In this document: positions 1 to 15,300 of the stretch, piece by piece
How the letters are laid out: each line of letters begins with the position of its first letter
How positions within the stretch are numbered: position 1 is the first letter of the stretch
NCBI GenBank assembly: GCA_903813345.2
Contig: CAIIXF020000007.1
Span: 25,095,564-25,159,563 of the forward strand
Length of the DNA: 64,000 nt
Direction of reading: 5' to 3'
Source of the DNA: Owenia fusiformis
Taxonomy: Eukaryota > Annelida > Polychaeta > Sabellida > Oweniidae
Notes under the pieces: generated by a model
Seen by the model: the letters and a program-made list of their open reading frames with translations, nothing else
Database searches by the model: none
What the model was told of the DNA's origin: nothing
Made by a program: the position numbers and the translations under genes

Positions 1-256
1 CTAAAGATTTTCTCTATAATAGGAAACATCCAATCAAAAAGGATACATGTGTATCTTAAGACTTTCAAACTAAAATTATTCTCCAAAAAAGTGACAAAAC
101 CATCCACCCTGAGACTCGCTGGTCCACAAAACAGACTTTGGAAAATATGCAATTTTTGTGAAAGAGGAGAAAGCTTCTTTAACTTCATCCATTTAAGGAA
201 AGGGATTTCCTGTAGAATGGACAGTAAAACTTCTGCAATGTTGCTTTTTAGCTTAC
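1..256 (-). other. VPS13 intron, 5' part
   Basis: Intron following exon 34. A short open frame on the plus strand here has no recognisable product or signal. Nothing else seen. Confidence 0.6.
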
Positions 257-389
257 CGTCATGAGATCATCCTCTTGGAATTTCTTGTCTCCGCAACTCC
301 AGATCAATTTACGTTTAGCCAAGGGGTCTTGCCAGGTGTAAAGACATGTATTTTGTGCTTGTAATGTTTGAACATCATCTTTCACTTCC
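257..389 (-). CDS. VPS13: VPS13 exon 34 (last in window)
   Basis: Encodes REVKDDVQTLQAQNTCLYTW, then QDPLAKRKLIWSCGDKK. 'yTW.DP...RkLiW' is the conserved end of the VAB domain. The donor gtaagc leads to exons beyond position 1. Confidence 0.93.
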
Positions 390-3300
390 CTATAAGAATA
401 TAATGATATATATTTGTATATTTAGCCAAGGTTTCACTTATAAATTCTGAATATCCCTACAAGAAAATATAAGACATAATTTTAAGGTTGCGTTACCTTT
501 GACTGTATGGTTGACTATGCGAGCAGAGGCCATGCCATTACTGTACTGTAGGAATGTTACTGCTATAGCTGACTTACCTCTGACTGTACTGTACTATTGC
601 ATTCTCTGTATGATTGACTATGAGAGCAGACACCAAGCAATTACTGTACTGTTGGAATGTAACTGCTATAGCTGACTTACCTCTGACTGTACTGTACTAT
701 TGCATTCTCTGTATGATTGACTATGCGAGCAGAGGCCATGCCATTACTGTACTGTTGGAATGTTACTGCTATACAGTGTAGCTGACTTACCTCTGACTGT
801 ATTGTACTATTGCATTCTCTGTATGGTTGACTATGCAAGCAGAGGCCATTCCATTACTGTACTGTTGGAATGTTACTGCTATAGCTGACTTACCTCTGAC
901 TGTACTGTACTATTGCATTCTCTGTATGGTTGACTATGCGAGCAGAGGCCATGCCATTACTGTACTGTTGGAATGTTACTGCTATAGCTGACTTACCTCT
1001 GACTGTACTGTACTATTGCATTCTCTGTATGGTTGACTATGCGAGCAGAGGCCATGCCATTACTGTACTGTTGGAATGTTACTGCTATAGCTGACTTACC
1101 TCTGACTGTACTGTACTATTGCATTCTCTGTATGGTTGACTATGCGAGCAGAGGCCATGCCATTACTGTACTGTTAAAATGTAACTGCTATAGCTGACTT
1201 ACCTCTGACTGTACTGTACTATTGCATTCTCTGTATGGTTGACTATGCGAGCAGAGGCCATGCCATTACTGTACTGCTGGAATGTAACTGCTATAGCTGA
1301 CTCGGACACGATGCACTCAACTTGGATACCGCCATACTGAATAATGAAAAAGTGTATACAATTATTCAATGATTTTAACAATATGACTGAATGATATTAC
1401 TAGACAATAATTGTCTTATATCAAATATTAAATAAATACATAGCATGAATACCATTGTTAAGGTCGATACTGAATACCATATACAACTTGATAGACATTC
1501 CATATCATCTAAATATACAATATTGGTAGATAATTTATTATCAAATATTTGAAATGCTATGATAAATAAATCCCCCATCCCTTATAATTTGAAGAGTCTA
1601 GCTACAAGCCCTTGTGAGACCCCCCCCCCACCTAAACACCTTCCCACAAGTGTGTGAGAAGGTGAGTAGTCAAAGAATTGGGAGGGGAGACCACAGGTGC
1701 TTAGCTAGAATATAATTTGAGTAAATAACTATAAGTAAATAAACTGTGCCAATCTAAAATGAAAATAAAAATCATGTCAATTAATAACTGTGCTTTAATA
1801 TAATCAGATAATAGTAACCAAAATCAAATCGATAACTGCATATAAAGTGACATAAAGTGACAAATGACATTACATAAATGCCATAAAGTTTTAGAGAAAC
1901 ACAGAACAGAACACAAACTGAACTACACATTTTTATAACAAATGTCATTCATCATTCCTTACAGGGTGAATCAAACCCTAATCTAATGTCATTCATTCAA
2001 TCTACAGGGTGATTCAAAAACAACCCCATGTAAAACCATGACCATGCCTAAGTCATCAGAGTATGCTTCATTGAGTAAATGGAACTAAATGATTGAACCA
2101 TGCTTTTTTAAAATTGAAGATGTATGATTCACTAATTACAAATCAACCTCTATTTCATTTCAACTTAATTTGAGAAATACTCAAAATAAGAAAAACTCAG
2201 ACAGTACATATAGGGTGCATTTTCAGAGGGCCTCAGTAACATGCGCATTCGGGGGTCAGAAATGATACATGTTTTGACACACACAGTTCTTGTTGAGTCT
2301 ATGTTCAGCACATAAGTTTATACTGAAGCAGCTTCAGTACAGGTACATATTCACTTCATGGGTCAGGATGACAGCTAATGGTATGTGTAGGTGTGATTTG
2401 CTAAAATATGGGACAGATCAATATATCTCGAGGTGGATATTTTTCAGATGTTAAATGAAACACATGATTCAAGATTTTTTTCTGTCCTGTCAAGGTTTAA
2501 TTTTTCTATCAACTACTAATCATGTTTTAGTACACAAGTACAGCCAAATACAGAATATTTGTCCAATGTCCAGGTTAAGTCTGAAACATTTTTTCTGAAT
2601 ATGATTAACACCCCAAGAATTTAATGGTCTGCCCCTAAATGAAATGGTTCCACAAGATTCATAGAATTCTAAGCATTCCTCTGGTTTCAGATTCAACACA
2701 TTGCCTCTTGCAAAATACTTCATGCTGGTCTTTCATTTTCTCTTGGAAATATCTCATAATTGGTGGATAGAATATCTTCCCCAAGTTCCTAAAGTTCCTT
2801 GGTCAGATATTGTATCATCCTTTTAGATATAACCCATAAATTACTAGTATCCATTTTTAGGATATATTTTTCAATATATGAATTATCCATTCTTCAAATG
2901 AAATATGACTGCCAAAATATTTTTACATGGTAAGATGATTGTTCACTAGAAATGTCAGGATAGAGGAATTATCTTTCAATAAATAAATATTAAGAACTAT
3001 CTAACCATGATACATACCCCCAGTTTTGATATTTATATTTCCCTTTGGATAATTACCATATCCTATACTTCCCATAATATGACTCTATTTAGATTTTTCT
3101 CGAGAAAACGCAAGACCAAATGAAAATTTTGCAAGGGATTGCAGGAGATGCGATACTCGCCGTGGCATAAAAGCGCACCTGTCTCTTTGGACGTCTTGGC
3201 TCATAACTATACAACTGAAATGTGATGTATAAATGTCACTAATATCAAACTAAGAAATCACAATAAAAACATCAAACAAATAAAATAATATTACAATATT

Positions 3301-6300
3301 TAGTTAAGATTTTATACCTTCCAAATTAAGGTTTTTAAAATAACTCAAATAAGAGATCGACAGTTACCTCTTCAACCTTCATGAGGGTTGCATGGACCTC
3401 GTTATATGGAAACGGTTTCGTCTCAAGATCTGTATCTTTGATCTTAGCCGTCATCTGCATATTCTTCGCTATATATATTGGCCAGAAAGGCACACACTCT
3501 CCTGGGGCGACATCTATCCATTTAGCCTCAGTGATGCGTTCACGGCAAGATATGGTGAACTTGGCATGATTGGCTAGCATGTAGTATGGGGTGAAGGTCA
3601 CTATCTTAGTAAGACCAGAACTGGAGAGGGAAATGGACACACCCACCTGAAAAAGTGAATTAAACATTTAATTCTGAAGAGAAGTGCAGAAGATGCAGTC
3701 CATTATTAAATCAGTAAAATTTGGATTAAAACAGATCAAAATTGACAATTTTAAGATAATAGAGGCGTTATTGATTGAACAGCCCTCGTATATGTCATAC
3801 TGAATACAAACCTTGTATCATCAATACATACATTGAATTTACCTCACAAATATTAAGTTCAGAAGGTGTCACATTATACATAACATTTTCAAATATCATA
3901 AGACACTCACCTCATACATGTACCGCATAAACCTGCATTGTACAATACCAGAACTGCCAACAGTATCAAGTGAGAATTTGTCGGACCAATCTGACTCACA
4001 AACTTTCAAGGCGGCCTGGAAAGTCCAAAATAAAATATTATTTGATCAGTCACAGAAAAACAAGGCAACAATATTGTTACAAACTGTCACCACCTGGCTG
4101 CATATGGTATTAAAGAGAGAAAAAATGGAAATCATAACAATAAGTTTTGGTGGTACACATTATAATATGTTTCCCTCGTATACATGTAGTTTGGCCTCCT
4201 ATAAATTGATAATAAAATTGGGTTTCATAATGTAAAATTGAGATGAATTATTTGTTTGGACATCCCTCATACAGTTTCACAATATTTTGTGTAATTTGAA
4301 CTAAATGGAAACATGCAAAGATGAATGAATTGCTATGAACTTCAAAGAAATTCATCCTCCAAATGCAGGACTTCAGACTAGTTCAACTTTGGTCTGTAAG
4401 GATGATGTTTGCCGACCCCTGTGCCCAGAGGATGGAGAAAATAGAAAGCAAGAAACATAGGGAAGGTCATTCAAATGGGGTAGGTCATGTTAATGGACAT
4501 TATCCAAAATGCTACAACAAGGTCAATGGTCAAAACAATGGTTTCATGTATTTTCAAGTCAATGATACATACCACTAACTGCAGTTATTCCACACTTTGT
4601 AACTTTTTCCCCATTTTAATTTTGGACATTTTTATTTGAACCATATGCCCATGCATGCATATTAATGCTTTACAAAGAAAATAACATATAATGGCAAAAA
4701 GCCCATCATCCAAATAGATATTCTAGAAAACTATAGAACAAGCATACCATTTACATATCTCAATGAGCGAGGTTTTAAAACTGTGCAAACGTCTATCTAC
4801 CTCCAACTGTGCAAAAACAAAAGTGTGATGCCAACGAAAATAAGTCAAATAACAAACGCAGGTGTGTTCTTCACCAAACTGATGGGTTAATATACAAAAC
4901 AGACCCATATTTAACAGGAAAGGATGAGTTCAAAATCAACTGTTTAAACCATGTTGCATGTATTAAAAGGTTGCATCAGTGGTGTCTGTGTAAAGTGTAG
5001 GTTAACTAAATACTGGGATGTTTTTCAGGGCATTAAATACAAATACAAGGGTTTTCAATAAATATGGATAAAAATGTCATCACTTTTTCGTCTTTCTACA
5101 TTTCTCATCAATTCATACCATTCAGTATATTAGCACTCTACTCAGAATTTAGCGAAGGATGAATGGAGAAATGGAGAAAAACAAAAAATAATTTCTAATT
5201 TTTATGAATACTTATTGAACACCCTGTATGCTGTGAATGTCATGGTTGAAGTCTTTGTTTCACTCATGCTGTCATGGGAAGTCTATTACAAGGCTAGGCT
5301 ACCAGCATAATGCTAGGCTACTAGCACATTGATAGGTTAAGCAGGGTATATGTCTGTACAAATAGGTGGCCAAATGGACACTGTTCACAATGAATGAAAG
5401 AATCCTGGCATGAATCACAAATTTGGCAGGAATCACAGATGAGGCAGATGGAAATGATGAAAAGCATTTAGAGACACGAAGCACACTGGCAGTTAAATGT
5501 AACTGTTTCAAATTGAAACATGTATTCAAAACATAATGACACTGGGGAAGCATTAGTTGCAATGAATGTTACGAGATATGAATATCGATCTGTCACTAAT
5601 TGTTTGATACCCTGCTTAACTCTGTAAACACTTAAAAACAGTCTACATGAATGTCCTAATGCTGATCCTTGTTTTCTAAATGTATCATTCTAAAATTCAG
5701 TTGTCTTTCTCTTTGTTACCATGGTAACCAAACAGTAAGACAAAAGAATTCAATATCTATGATACATTTGAGAAAATGGCCTCAGCATTATAACACAAAG
5801 GACATGCACTCGACATCTTACTTTGATCGATTTTTTTAGCTGTTTTGATTTATGGCCACGTTGGGCACGAGCTGCGATTCGCTTTGCTTTAGATTCCAGT
5901 GTCTCTGGCTCTCTTTCTTCCTGTAAGACACTTGGCAGTCAGACACTGACACTTGGTAGTCAGACATATGACACTCGGTTATCAGACACATGACAATTGG
6001 TAGACACATTACACTTTGCAGTCAGGCAAATGATATTTGGTAGTCAGACACATGACATTTTGTAGTCAAACATATGACACTTGATAGTCAGACACATGAC
6101 ACATTGTAGTCAGATAAATGACACTTAGAGTTAAATGTATGGAAACCATACACATGACACTTGGTAGCCACATATGTAACACTTGGTAGTCAGACATACA
6201 ATGATACAACACTTGATGATTTAACATGTGAAACTTGATAGTTTAACTTACAATAATCCGCAGATACACATATAATATTACTTGGCTCCTCAACACATTA

Positions 6301-9300
6301 AATTGAGCATATTCTCAGATGAATTACAACAGTGATAAGACACATACTCTTTGAACCTGGACACATGATAGTTTCAAGAGACACATGAGACTTGGTTCTG
6401 AGACACATAACTCTTACAAGCTAGACACATGAAACTCAATATACTGTTAGATGATATTACATATTATAATCATCAACATGCTAACTCTATACAGACTTTA
6501 AAAGAAAAAACAATTTCCACAACATCAAATCTAAAGTGAATGAGTTGTCTATGACAACTGACAATGCAATTAATAACGATGAATGAAATGACAACAATTT
6601 CTATAACAGTAATAATATTCATAAAAAAAACATCTTAAAATCTAGGGTTGAATAAAAAGCATTACCTTTTTCTTGGACACAAATGATTTCCCAGATTTGA
6701 AAGAAAATAGTACGGCATCTTCAAAATCTGCTGGATGACTGATCACAACCTCTTCAGCCTGTAAAAAGTAGTTCTCAAATTAATTCACTTATTACAGAGT
6801 GTAGTAATATCTTCACTTTTACATTGACATTTTCACAATACATGTATAACACACAATCTTTGCATTGTCGTACCAAAGTGCAACATGGATAAGTTGGAAG
6901 TTATGTTTTCCCAAATTGTAGTCAACGAGATCATCCCAAATACATACATCCCAAATGTATCATTTGAACACATCCAAACATATTCATGTCAGTGATTTGA
7001 ATGCACACACACACATTTATATAATTAATATATTACACCACTCAAAGCACTATTTTTACTTGTGGTGTATTAAGGTGGGCAGAGTGCAATACATAATCTA
7101 GATAATTAGTTTAAACCTGACAGGCTTCAAAAGTGATACCACTGCGCCTACCTTAATGCCACTCAAAGCACCCATTTTGAAATTTTACTTGGATTACATT
7201 ACACAGAAGTAAGTTAGTTAAACATCATAATGTACACTCCCCACCAAAAGCTTGATAACTCCAACTCCCCTATTGAATCACATGTTATAAATCAAAACTG
7301 CATCTAGTGACCAAAGACAGTTTAAGTGCCCACTATAATCGGATGAAGAAGAAAATTGTGCTACTTGGGTGTTTTTAAAAAATGCATTTAAATCATGAAT
7401 TGGCACTGTAATATAATTAGGAAAAAATCAGATTCAAATATGATCAGTGTTACATACACTATTCAAACAGGAGGATTGCCAAACTTTTTTGAGGGAGTGT
7501 TTACTGTATGACCAATGCTTAAAGTGTTTCTCTGGCCATATTTATACCCCAATTTTTTTCACTAAAATCTGAATGAACTATACAATTTCTATACAATTTA
7601 GTGTTAACTACATCCTGTTTTATTTATTTCTTGCTAATTTCACAATTTCTCACTCCACTTTAGATATCAAAGACATGACCATTGAAACACTTAATCCAAT
7701 GGTCTCAGATATATTTTTATATCTTAAGCTCCAGATTGCTTAAATCTTAAATATTACAACAACAACAATAAAATTAAAATTACAACATTATGTGACATGT
7801 AATAGCTAATACACAAAGTGCACTTCTATGCAAAATCATGCATTTAACAGAGTCTTTTTTAAATTCCTGAAGTATAAATAATCAAGTTTTGCACTAAGTA
7901 TCTTTGTTTCAAAAAACATGTGAAAATGTTTGAAACCTTAATAAACTTTAAAATGTATGAAACAAAGAAATATGAAAAAAACTTTTGAAGTTAAATACCG
8001 ATTTATGTGTGACACGTTCCAGCAACACATTAAACATTATAGTGTGGTCCTTTAAATGAAAAATTAAAATTCCCTTGATAATAGCTCATTATCTATCACT
8101 AACCATTCATTGTGTAGCCAATTAGACAATGTATCTCAACTTAAATATCCCCACTGGTTCAACAAATTATTTTCTAGTGGACATGAGTTCAAAAGACAGT
8201 CTAGCACACATCTTAGAGAAATGACTCAAATACATTCATTATTTACATTTATTTACATATATTTACCACTTATAAATGATTTTTGTGCATGTGAATAGGA
8301 CTAATGAAGTTCCTGAAAAGTTCTTTAGAATCATGCAATTACCCTAACATAATATGGTTACTATGGCGACTACAGTAATTCATGATAATTCAAGATGGGA
8401 GTCCATTGCAAAAGTGCAAAAGAAACAGTTTTTTAGAATTTTCTTAAAATTAATATCTTACATAATTGTATATAGAAACTGAATGATTCATACATTTAAA
8501 ATACATGCATAATAATTTACTTTGCATATAACATTTTTGAACTTATATAATATTTAAGCATGCAATAAAACCAATAAATTCTGAATATGATCTACAGTTG
8601 AATATGCTCACATACAGTATTCAAAAATAATTTCAAGTCTTCAAGTTATGCATCGAATCAATCTGAATGGAACAAAACATGCCATGAATGATAACAAGAC
8701 ACACAGTGATAAATATCGCACTTTGAAGAGCAAACTGGCCACCATGCAATTTATCCAGCATGGCCAAAACCTAATCAGACCTTGGCACTAGTCTACTCTT
8801 GCATCTGTAAACATTTCAAGTTGACAAGGTTAGCGGTTTTCCTGCAATTTTGATGACAAGAATTTATTTGTAGTGTGGAACTTTGGGAAAATTTAGATAA
8901 CATCGTTTGTGACCTAATTTGATGACCTTCGACCTTGAAAATTTAACTTTTTCAGACCTCAGTAGGTGTTTTGTAATTAAGCTGACCTAAATTTAAATCC
9001 AAAATATCAATTTAGAAAATCAACTTTTTTGACCTTTTCAAGGTCACTGAAGGTGAATGAAAGGTCAAATCTGAAATCTAAGGTCAGATTTGAACTTCTG
9101 AGAACTTGTAGATGTTTTAAAAAAAAAAAATTGGTAAATTTGGAGCAAGTTGAAAAATTCAAAATGGCCGCCAAATTGAAAAATTCAAAATGGCCACCAT
9201 GTAATTCAGCCAGCATACCCAAAACCTAATCAGATCTTGGCAATAGTCTGCTCTTGCATCTGTAAAAATTTCAAGTTGAACGGATAAGTGGTTTTCCTGG

Positions 9301-12300
9301 AAATTTGATGACAAGATTTGTTGAAAAATTCAAAATGGCCACCACGTAGTTTACCCAGCATGCCCTAAACCTAATCAGATCTTGGCACTAGTCTGCTATT
9401 GCATGTGTAAAAATTTCAAGTTGAACAGGTTAGCGGTTTTCTTGGAATTTTGATGACAAGAATTGATTTGTAGTCTCAAACTTTGAGAAACTTGGATAAC
9501 ATCATTTGTGACCTAGTTTAATGACCTTGACCTTCGACCTTGAAAATTTAACTTTTTCAGACCTCAGTAGGTGTTTTGTAATTAAGCTGACCTAAATTTA
9601 AATCCAAAATATCAATTTAGAAAATCAACTTTTTTGACCTTTTCAAGGTCACTGAAGGTGAATGAAAGGTCAAATCTGAAATCTAAGGTCAGATTTGAAC
9701 TTCTGAGAACTTGTAGATGTTTTTAAAAAAAAAATTTGGTCAATTTGGAGCAAGTTGAAAAATTCAAAATGGCCGCCAAATTGAAAAATTCAAAATGGCC
9801 ACCATGTAATTCAGCCAGCATACCCAAAACCTAATCAGATCTTGGCAATAGTCTGCTCTTGCATCTGTAAAAATTTCAAGTTGAACGGATAAGTGGTTTT
9901 CCTGGAATTTTGATGACAAGATTTGTTGAAAAATTCAAAATGGCCACCACGTAGTTTACCCAGCATGCCCTTAACCTAATCAGATCTTGGTACTAGTCTG
10001 CTCTTGCATCTGTAAAAATTTCAAGTTGAACAGGTAAGCAGTTATCCTGGAAATTTGATGACAAGATTTGGTTTATGTCCCGCCCGCCCGCACGCCCGCA
10101 CACCCGCACGCCCGCCCAACAGCACAAGACGACGGCAATATAGCACTTTTTCAAAGTGCGATAATAAAAAGAAAGGATGAAACTGAAATCAAACTGTAAC
10201 ATCTATATCAAAATGAATATCTATGAAAAATGGGGGTATGGTTGGATATTCATAAAAATGCTGTAAAGGTGAGGTGTTGTTATGGCAACTATGGTTGCTA
10301 TGCCAACCTTGTCCTTTTTCTTCTTGTGTGGCGAGTGCTGCTCTTGCTTAGCCTTGGTAGCAAAAATTTAAAGGATTTGATTTTAAAATTCTACGTAATT
10401 TTTATACACTTTGAATAGGAATTTACAGTATTGGTATGAGCTGTGACGGACAGATTTGTTTTTATATTATTCGAATTTCGAAATAAATTACACAAATATA
10501 TAAATACTCATTTCGAGATAATATTGTATTGGATATTATTGAAGTATGAAAGCAACCTTTGGTTAGACATTGTAATATTTTATCCTAAAAGGTATTCAAC
10601 AATATTCAAAGCTCTTAAGAAGAATGTATTTTCACATTGGAATGTTACATTATATATTTACAACAAAAATAATCATGCACGTCACCTTATCCTTTTCCTT
10701 GATTTTGCCAGCCTTTCGTAAAAAAATACCAAAAATTTGTGAAAATCAAAAATGTAGAGATGATTTAAACTACTACTACTTTAAACAAAATAAAGCTAAT
10801 GATATTAATTCCACCCGAAAAACATTTAAAACACATCATATGACACACACTACATGTTGATTTTATACAGGATATACATTATTAACCTCCCAAAGGGTGA
10901 CTGTAAAAATTATATACCTCCACTGTAAGTCAAGATATTAATACTAAAACATGAGGTGAACAGTCTTAAACATTACAACAGAAGTTCACAATTTAACAAG
11001 TTTGTCAAATATATAACATGGGCTATTAACACTTATTTTGTTAGTTCAAAGACATTTGATTCTGCAGAGGTATACATAATATATTATAAACCTGACATTG
11101 ACCAATCAAAGTGGAGTATTAAGATTGACATAACAACACTTGAACAGCATAAATGTCATGGACATTATCAACGCATGTACATGTACAATCAGATTTAATG
11201 AATTAAACTTTATACCTTGTAGGATATAGGTAGATTGCACTTGTTGATCATCCAGTATGGGCAGTAGAGTTGTGCATTCATATAGCCTTTCTCAGTCACT
11301 GTGTGGAGACCAAGATCCTGTAATATAATATAAGACATTGTAATGTATTCATTGTTTTATCCAAAGTTCTTAGATAACCATGTTTGTAACGAGACATTAA
11401 CATGCGAAATTTCTCACAGACACTGATTGTTGAATGCCGAACAACAACCACCATCCATAAAAAAGTTATGGTGGTGACATAAAAAGAACTGTAGTTGTAT
11501 GGCAGCCAATGGAACACAAGCCTGTTTGGCAGGGTCAAAGCCATTCAATAGGAGCAGTGGTTCAGCAAGTATAACCCAAGTAATTATCATAATACGGTTC
11601 AGTTTAGGATATGGTTCAACTGTTTTAATATCACCTTGCAAAAATCTCAATGGAGGTCATATTTCAAAATGAGGAACAAAAGAGAAAATAGTTTAACCAG
11701 CAAGGAAAAGCATGGAAGTGTAAGGATATCAGACAGATAAAAGTAAATAATCAACATGACTAGAGAGAGAAATATTTGTGGAGGGGGTATCTGTTATGAA
11801 AAAATAGCAGAGGACTCACGGCCATCAGCACAGGACAACGGCAATATAGCACCTTGAGTGCGAGTGCGATAAAAAGGAAATCAGACAGATAGAGAAAAAA
11901 TGCAAGTTATGAGCATGACCAAAGAAAGATATTCATGGAAGGAGATATCTGTTATGAAGACATAACAACTCTCAATAAAATTATTACAATGATTGAAGAC
12001 CAACGGAATGAATTATTCAATGATGATAATGTACCCCCTGTAATTTTCCTTTTTAGGGTCAAAATCCGAATTTTGACAACTTTTGCCCTGGATACGGCGT
12101 GTCAGACAAACATTTTCTGAAGTATCACATAAAAATACATAAGAAACAAGTAATTTCAATTTGTTCAGAAGCCGGTACATTTTTCGGTGCTAGCTTACTA
12201 GCTAAAAGGGCTAACTCACCATGACATGTTTGTTGGAGCCCTCCATTGCTTCGAATGTAATCACACTGAGCTCCTCAACTTTCTCTGTGAGAGAAATACA

Positions 12301-15300
12301 AGCTGTCCATTCTTTCTTCAGGTAATTAGATATCTAACAATGAAACGATGTTTAATTTAATCAAAATGATTATCATTAACATCAAATAATTGTTACTGCT
12401 TATGTAATCAACACTTATCAAGTGGAACAATGAATAAAATAAAATTAACTTAATTGAATTAAAAGCTTTGCTACAGCATACTTGTAATTTAAATTAATTG
12501 AATTAACAAATTTAAATTAATGAATATAAACAACATAGGTTACCTTGACCTCGAGTGTAGTTTGGCCAGGACAAGCACTGAGCAATGGAGACTTCTCCCC
12601 ACAGTCAATTGTAGTTTCTGGGGTCTTACCCTAAAAGGAAACACGCAGAAGTGAAACTGCATATCATAGTGGTAACTTTGATACGCAAAAAAGAGTGTAC
12701 TACAGAACATTTTCCATGACAAGTTATTCAGTTTTATGATTATCTACGTCATTGAAGCTTGTATTATTGTTTTTTTCAATATCAAATTCTGTAATTTTTA
12801 TTCTATTTCCTCTCACCTCCAATGTATATTGTATCTTATATGGCAGTAGGTTATGAAAGACAACAGTTGGTTGTATGTCTAGCATGATTGACTTGGCAGT
12901 CTTTTCCTCTGTCTGCTCAAAGAAAACGTCCTCCGATCGACAATTAACCTACAAAATATTTGTATATTTCACATCATACATGTATACACAAACGTCATGG
13001 TGGTCCGATGTTTTAAATTGAAAGGACAAATACATATAAACATAAAATGATACTCAAGTGGTGTCAGGGGTACTAGCTATACAACTTTGTACATGTATCA
13101 GGTTGTACGTACATGTACGATGTACCAAGCTCTGAGAATTTATCAATCCGGTAGATGTAAATGTCTTACATTGAAGTAAAGAGGTTGGTGGGCTGTAGTA
13201 GACTCATTAGTGGCAAATTCACAGCTGACAACCTTCTTGGAGCCAGTCTTCAGATCAGACCATTTAATAGCAGTTGTAGAAACTTTATAGCTGAAAAATA
13301 CAATATAGGCTATAGAGTAAATGTATGTAAAAATGTCAATATGCGGCAACAATCCTGCACTTCTTGAATAATTATATTGTAATTTAAATTCACTTAAAGC
13401 GGCAGTAGAAATGCCCTTTCTGGGCGATTACGCCGTGATTAACAATGTAAATTTATTTATGATTTTAAGAAGCGTTGTCCAGACTGGCAGTCATTCCCAT
13501 TTGCCTCTAGGCATCCATGAACCACGAGGAATTAATTTTGTCTAAGGGAATATACTAGGAATATACTTATTTTTGATTGTAAATTCTAAAATACATGTAA
13601 TATACTTGAAAAACTTACACTTTTTAACAAACAAAACCACAATTTATCAGTTTCAATAAATAGCCAAAAAATAATGAAAATTGCATAATATGAAACAACT
13701 TACTTTTTATCCGCTGGTTTGAAGAAGAACTCTTCAAAAGAGGAGTATACAGCATACATTGGTACATTGAATGTTTGGTCAGGTGCGACGACCCCACACT
13801 GTTCAATATCACCAGACTCTAGTTTGTAGTAAACTTCCAAATCAACAGGCAGATGATTGTGAAACTAAATGTAGAAATGAATGAGTTTAGGGGTAGGGGA
13901 ATAACCCAATTGAATGATATCTGGAGGGAGAAAAATATCAGACACAGACGCACGCTACATGTATATGTATGTTGCATTGCCTTGACTTTTATGACAAGAA
14001 AATTCATACTTTATTATTCATGACAAGAAAATTCATACTTTATTATTCATGACAAGAAAAAGATTCACTTGAAGCATGAGGTAATGCAAGCATAATATGA
14101 CATATAAGTTTTGATGACAGGACAATTCATTAATTGATAATGACAAGAAAGCACAAAAAGGTTCATAGATTACCTGGAGCATGGAGCGAAGAGTGATAGT
14201 CTTACAACCATAAGATGCAGACGTTTGACAAATGAGACTCCAAGGTTTCCCGGGGTAGGCAATCTGATTGATGGAATAGCCTCGCTCTTCCACCTTCATG
14301 ATGTTCAACTCCCTCGTCGCATTGAACTGCTCCATCTATACACAGTTGCACATTCATTATTCTACATACAATATTTATATTCATTATTCTCCATATATAT
14401 TCATCTTATTTACTTTAGGATGTATAGTGTTGACAACCCTGACCAATCAATGTACATGTATACTGTAAATGCCCATTGTTTCAAGGTGCCCTAATTTCTA
14501 GGTGTTTAACACAAATTCAAGGGTAATAACGGATTCAGTGGTACGTGGACTCAAACTAAAGTTCAAAAAAAAATTCTTTACAGTATTTCATATGTTTGAC
14601 ATCATAATGTACATGTAGTTGTTATAATCTGAATGCAATAATCTGAAAATATAACATTAATAATTCATAGAATAAAAGTAAACTTTAAAATTAATGGTTC
14701 ATGATCAAGAATTATATAATACTAAAGCTAATGTAAATGTAATGTAAAAGAAATAGCAAAATAGCTAAAACAACTCTTACAGTTAGCAATATTTTCTTCT
14801 CTTTCTCTCCTTCTTGTGTTGCCTTGATGAGAGACTGTTTCCGTAGCAACTTGGCAACTTTTAGGCCCCATAATGGAAGCTCTTCTTGAGCCTTAAGTCC
14901 AACATGGCCATCTTTAGCCTGTGGAGGCATCTATAAAGAGAGATTTTTGAGTACAACCCTTTATGAAATATTACATTGCAATATTTTGTCTCTCAATTAG
15001 ACCTTTAGCGTTGTATTTACGACAGATTGCTCATGAAATATAACAATGAAATATTTTGTGTCTGAAATTTACCTAAATCAAAATACTATCAATGTAATAC
15101 AACCTGTGTAAGTGGGCACCTTTCGGAAATGAAAACCTTGAAAGGAGTTGGGTAAACTAGCAACAGAGAGTGCCCCAATTGAAGTGTGAAAAAACTTTTT
15201 TTAAGAATAGGAGAAAAAAACATCAGAAATGCATAGATTGAAGTCTATATTTTTGGGTAGTATTTTTAAAAAAATTTAGAAAAAATTGTTACGGTGTCTG

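Noticed and set aside
487-1202. CRISPR-like or promoter repeats
   Set aside because: The units are copies of VPS13 exon 33 with its donor, without spacer structure.
9007-9229. Open frames on both strands near 9.1 kb
   Set aside because: Inside the 1.45-kb TIR element and repeated with changes in its second half; not transposase-like.
14225-14494. Plus-strand 89-codon frame
   Set aside because: Antisense shadow of VPS13 exon 22.
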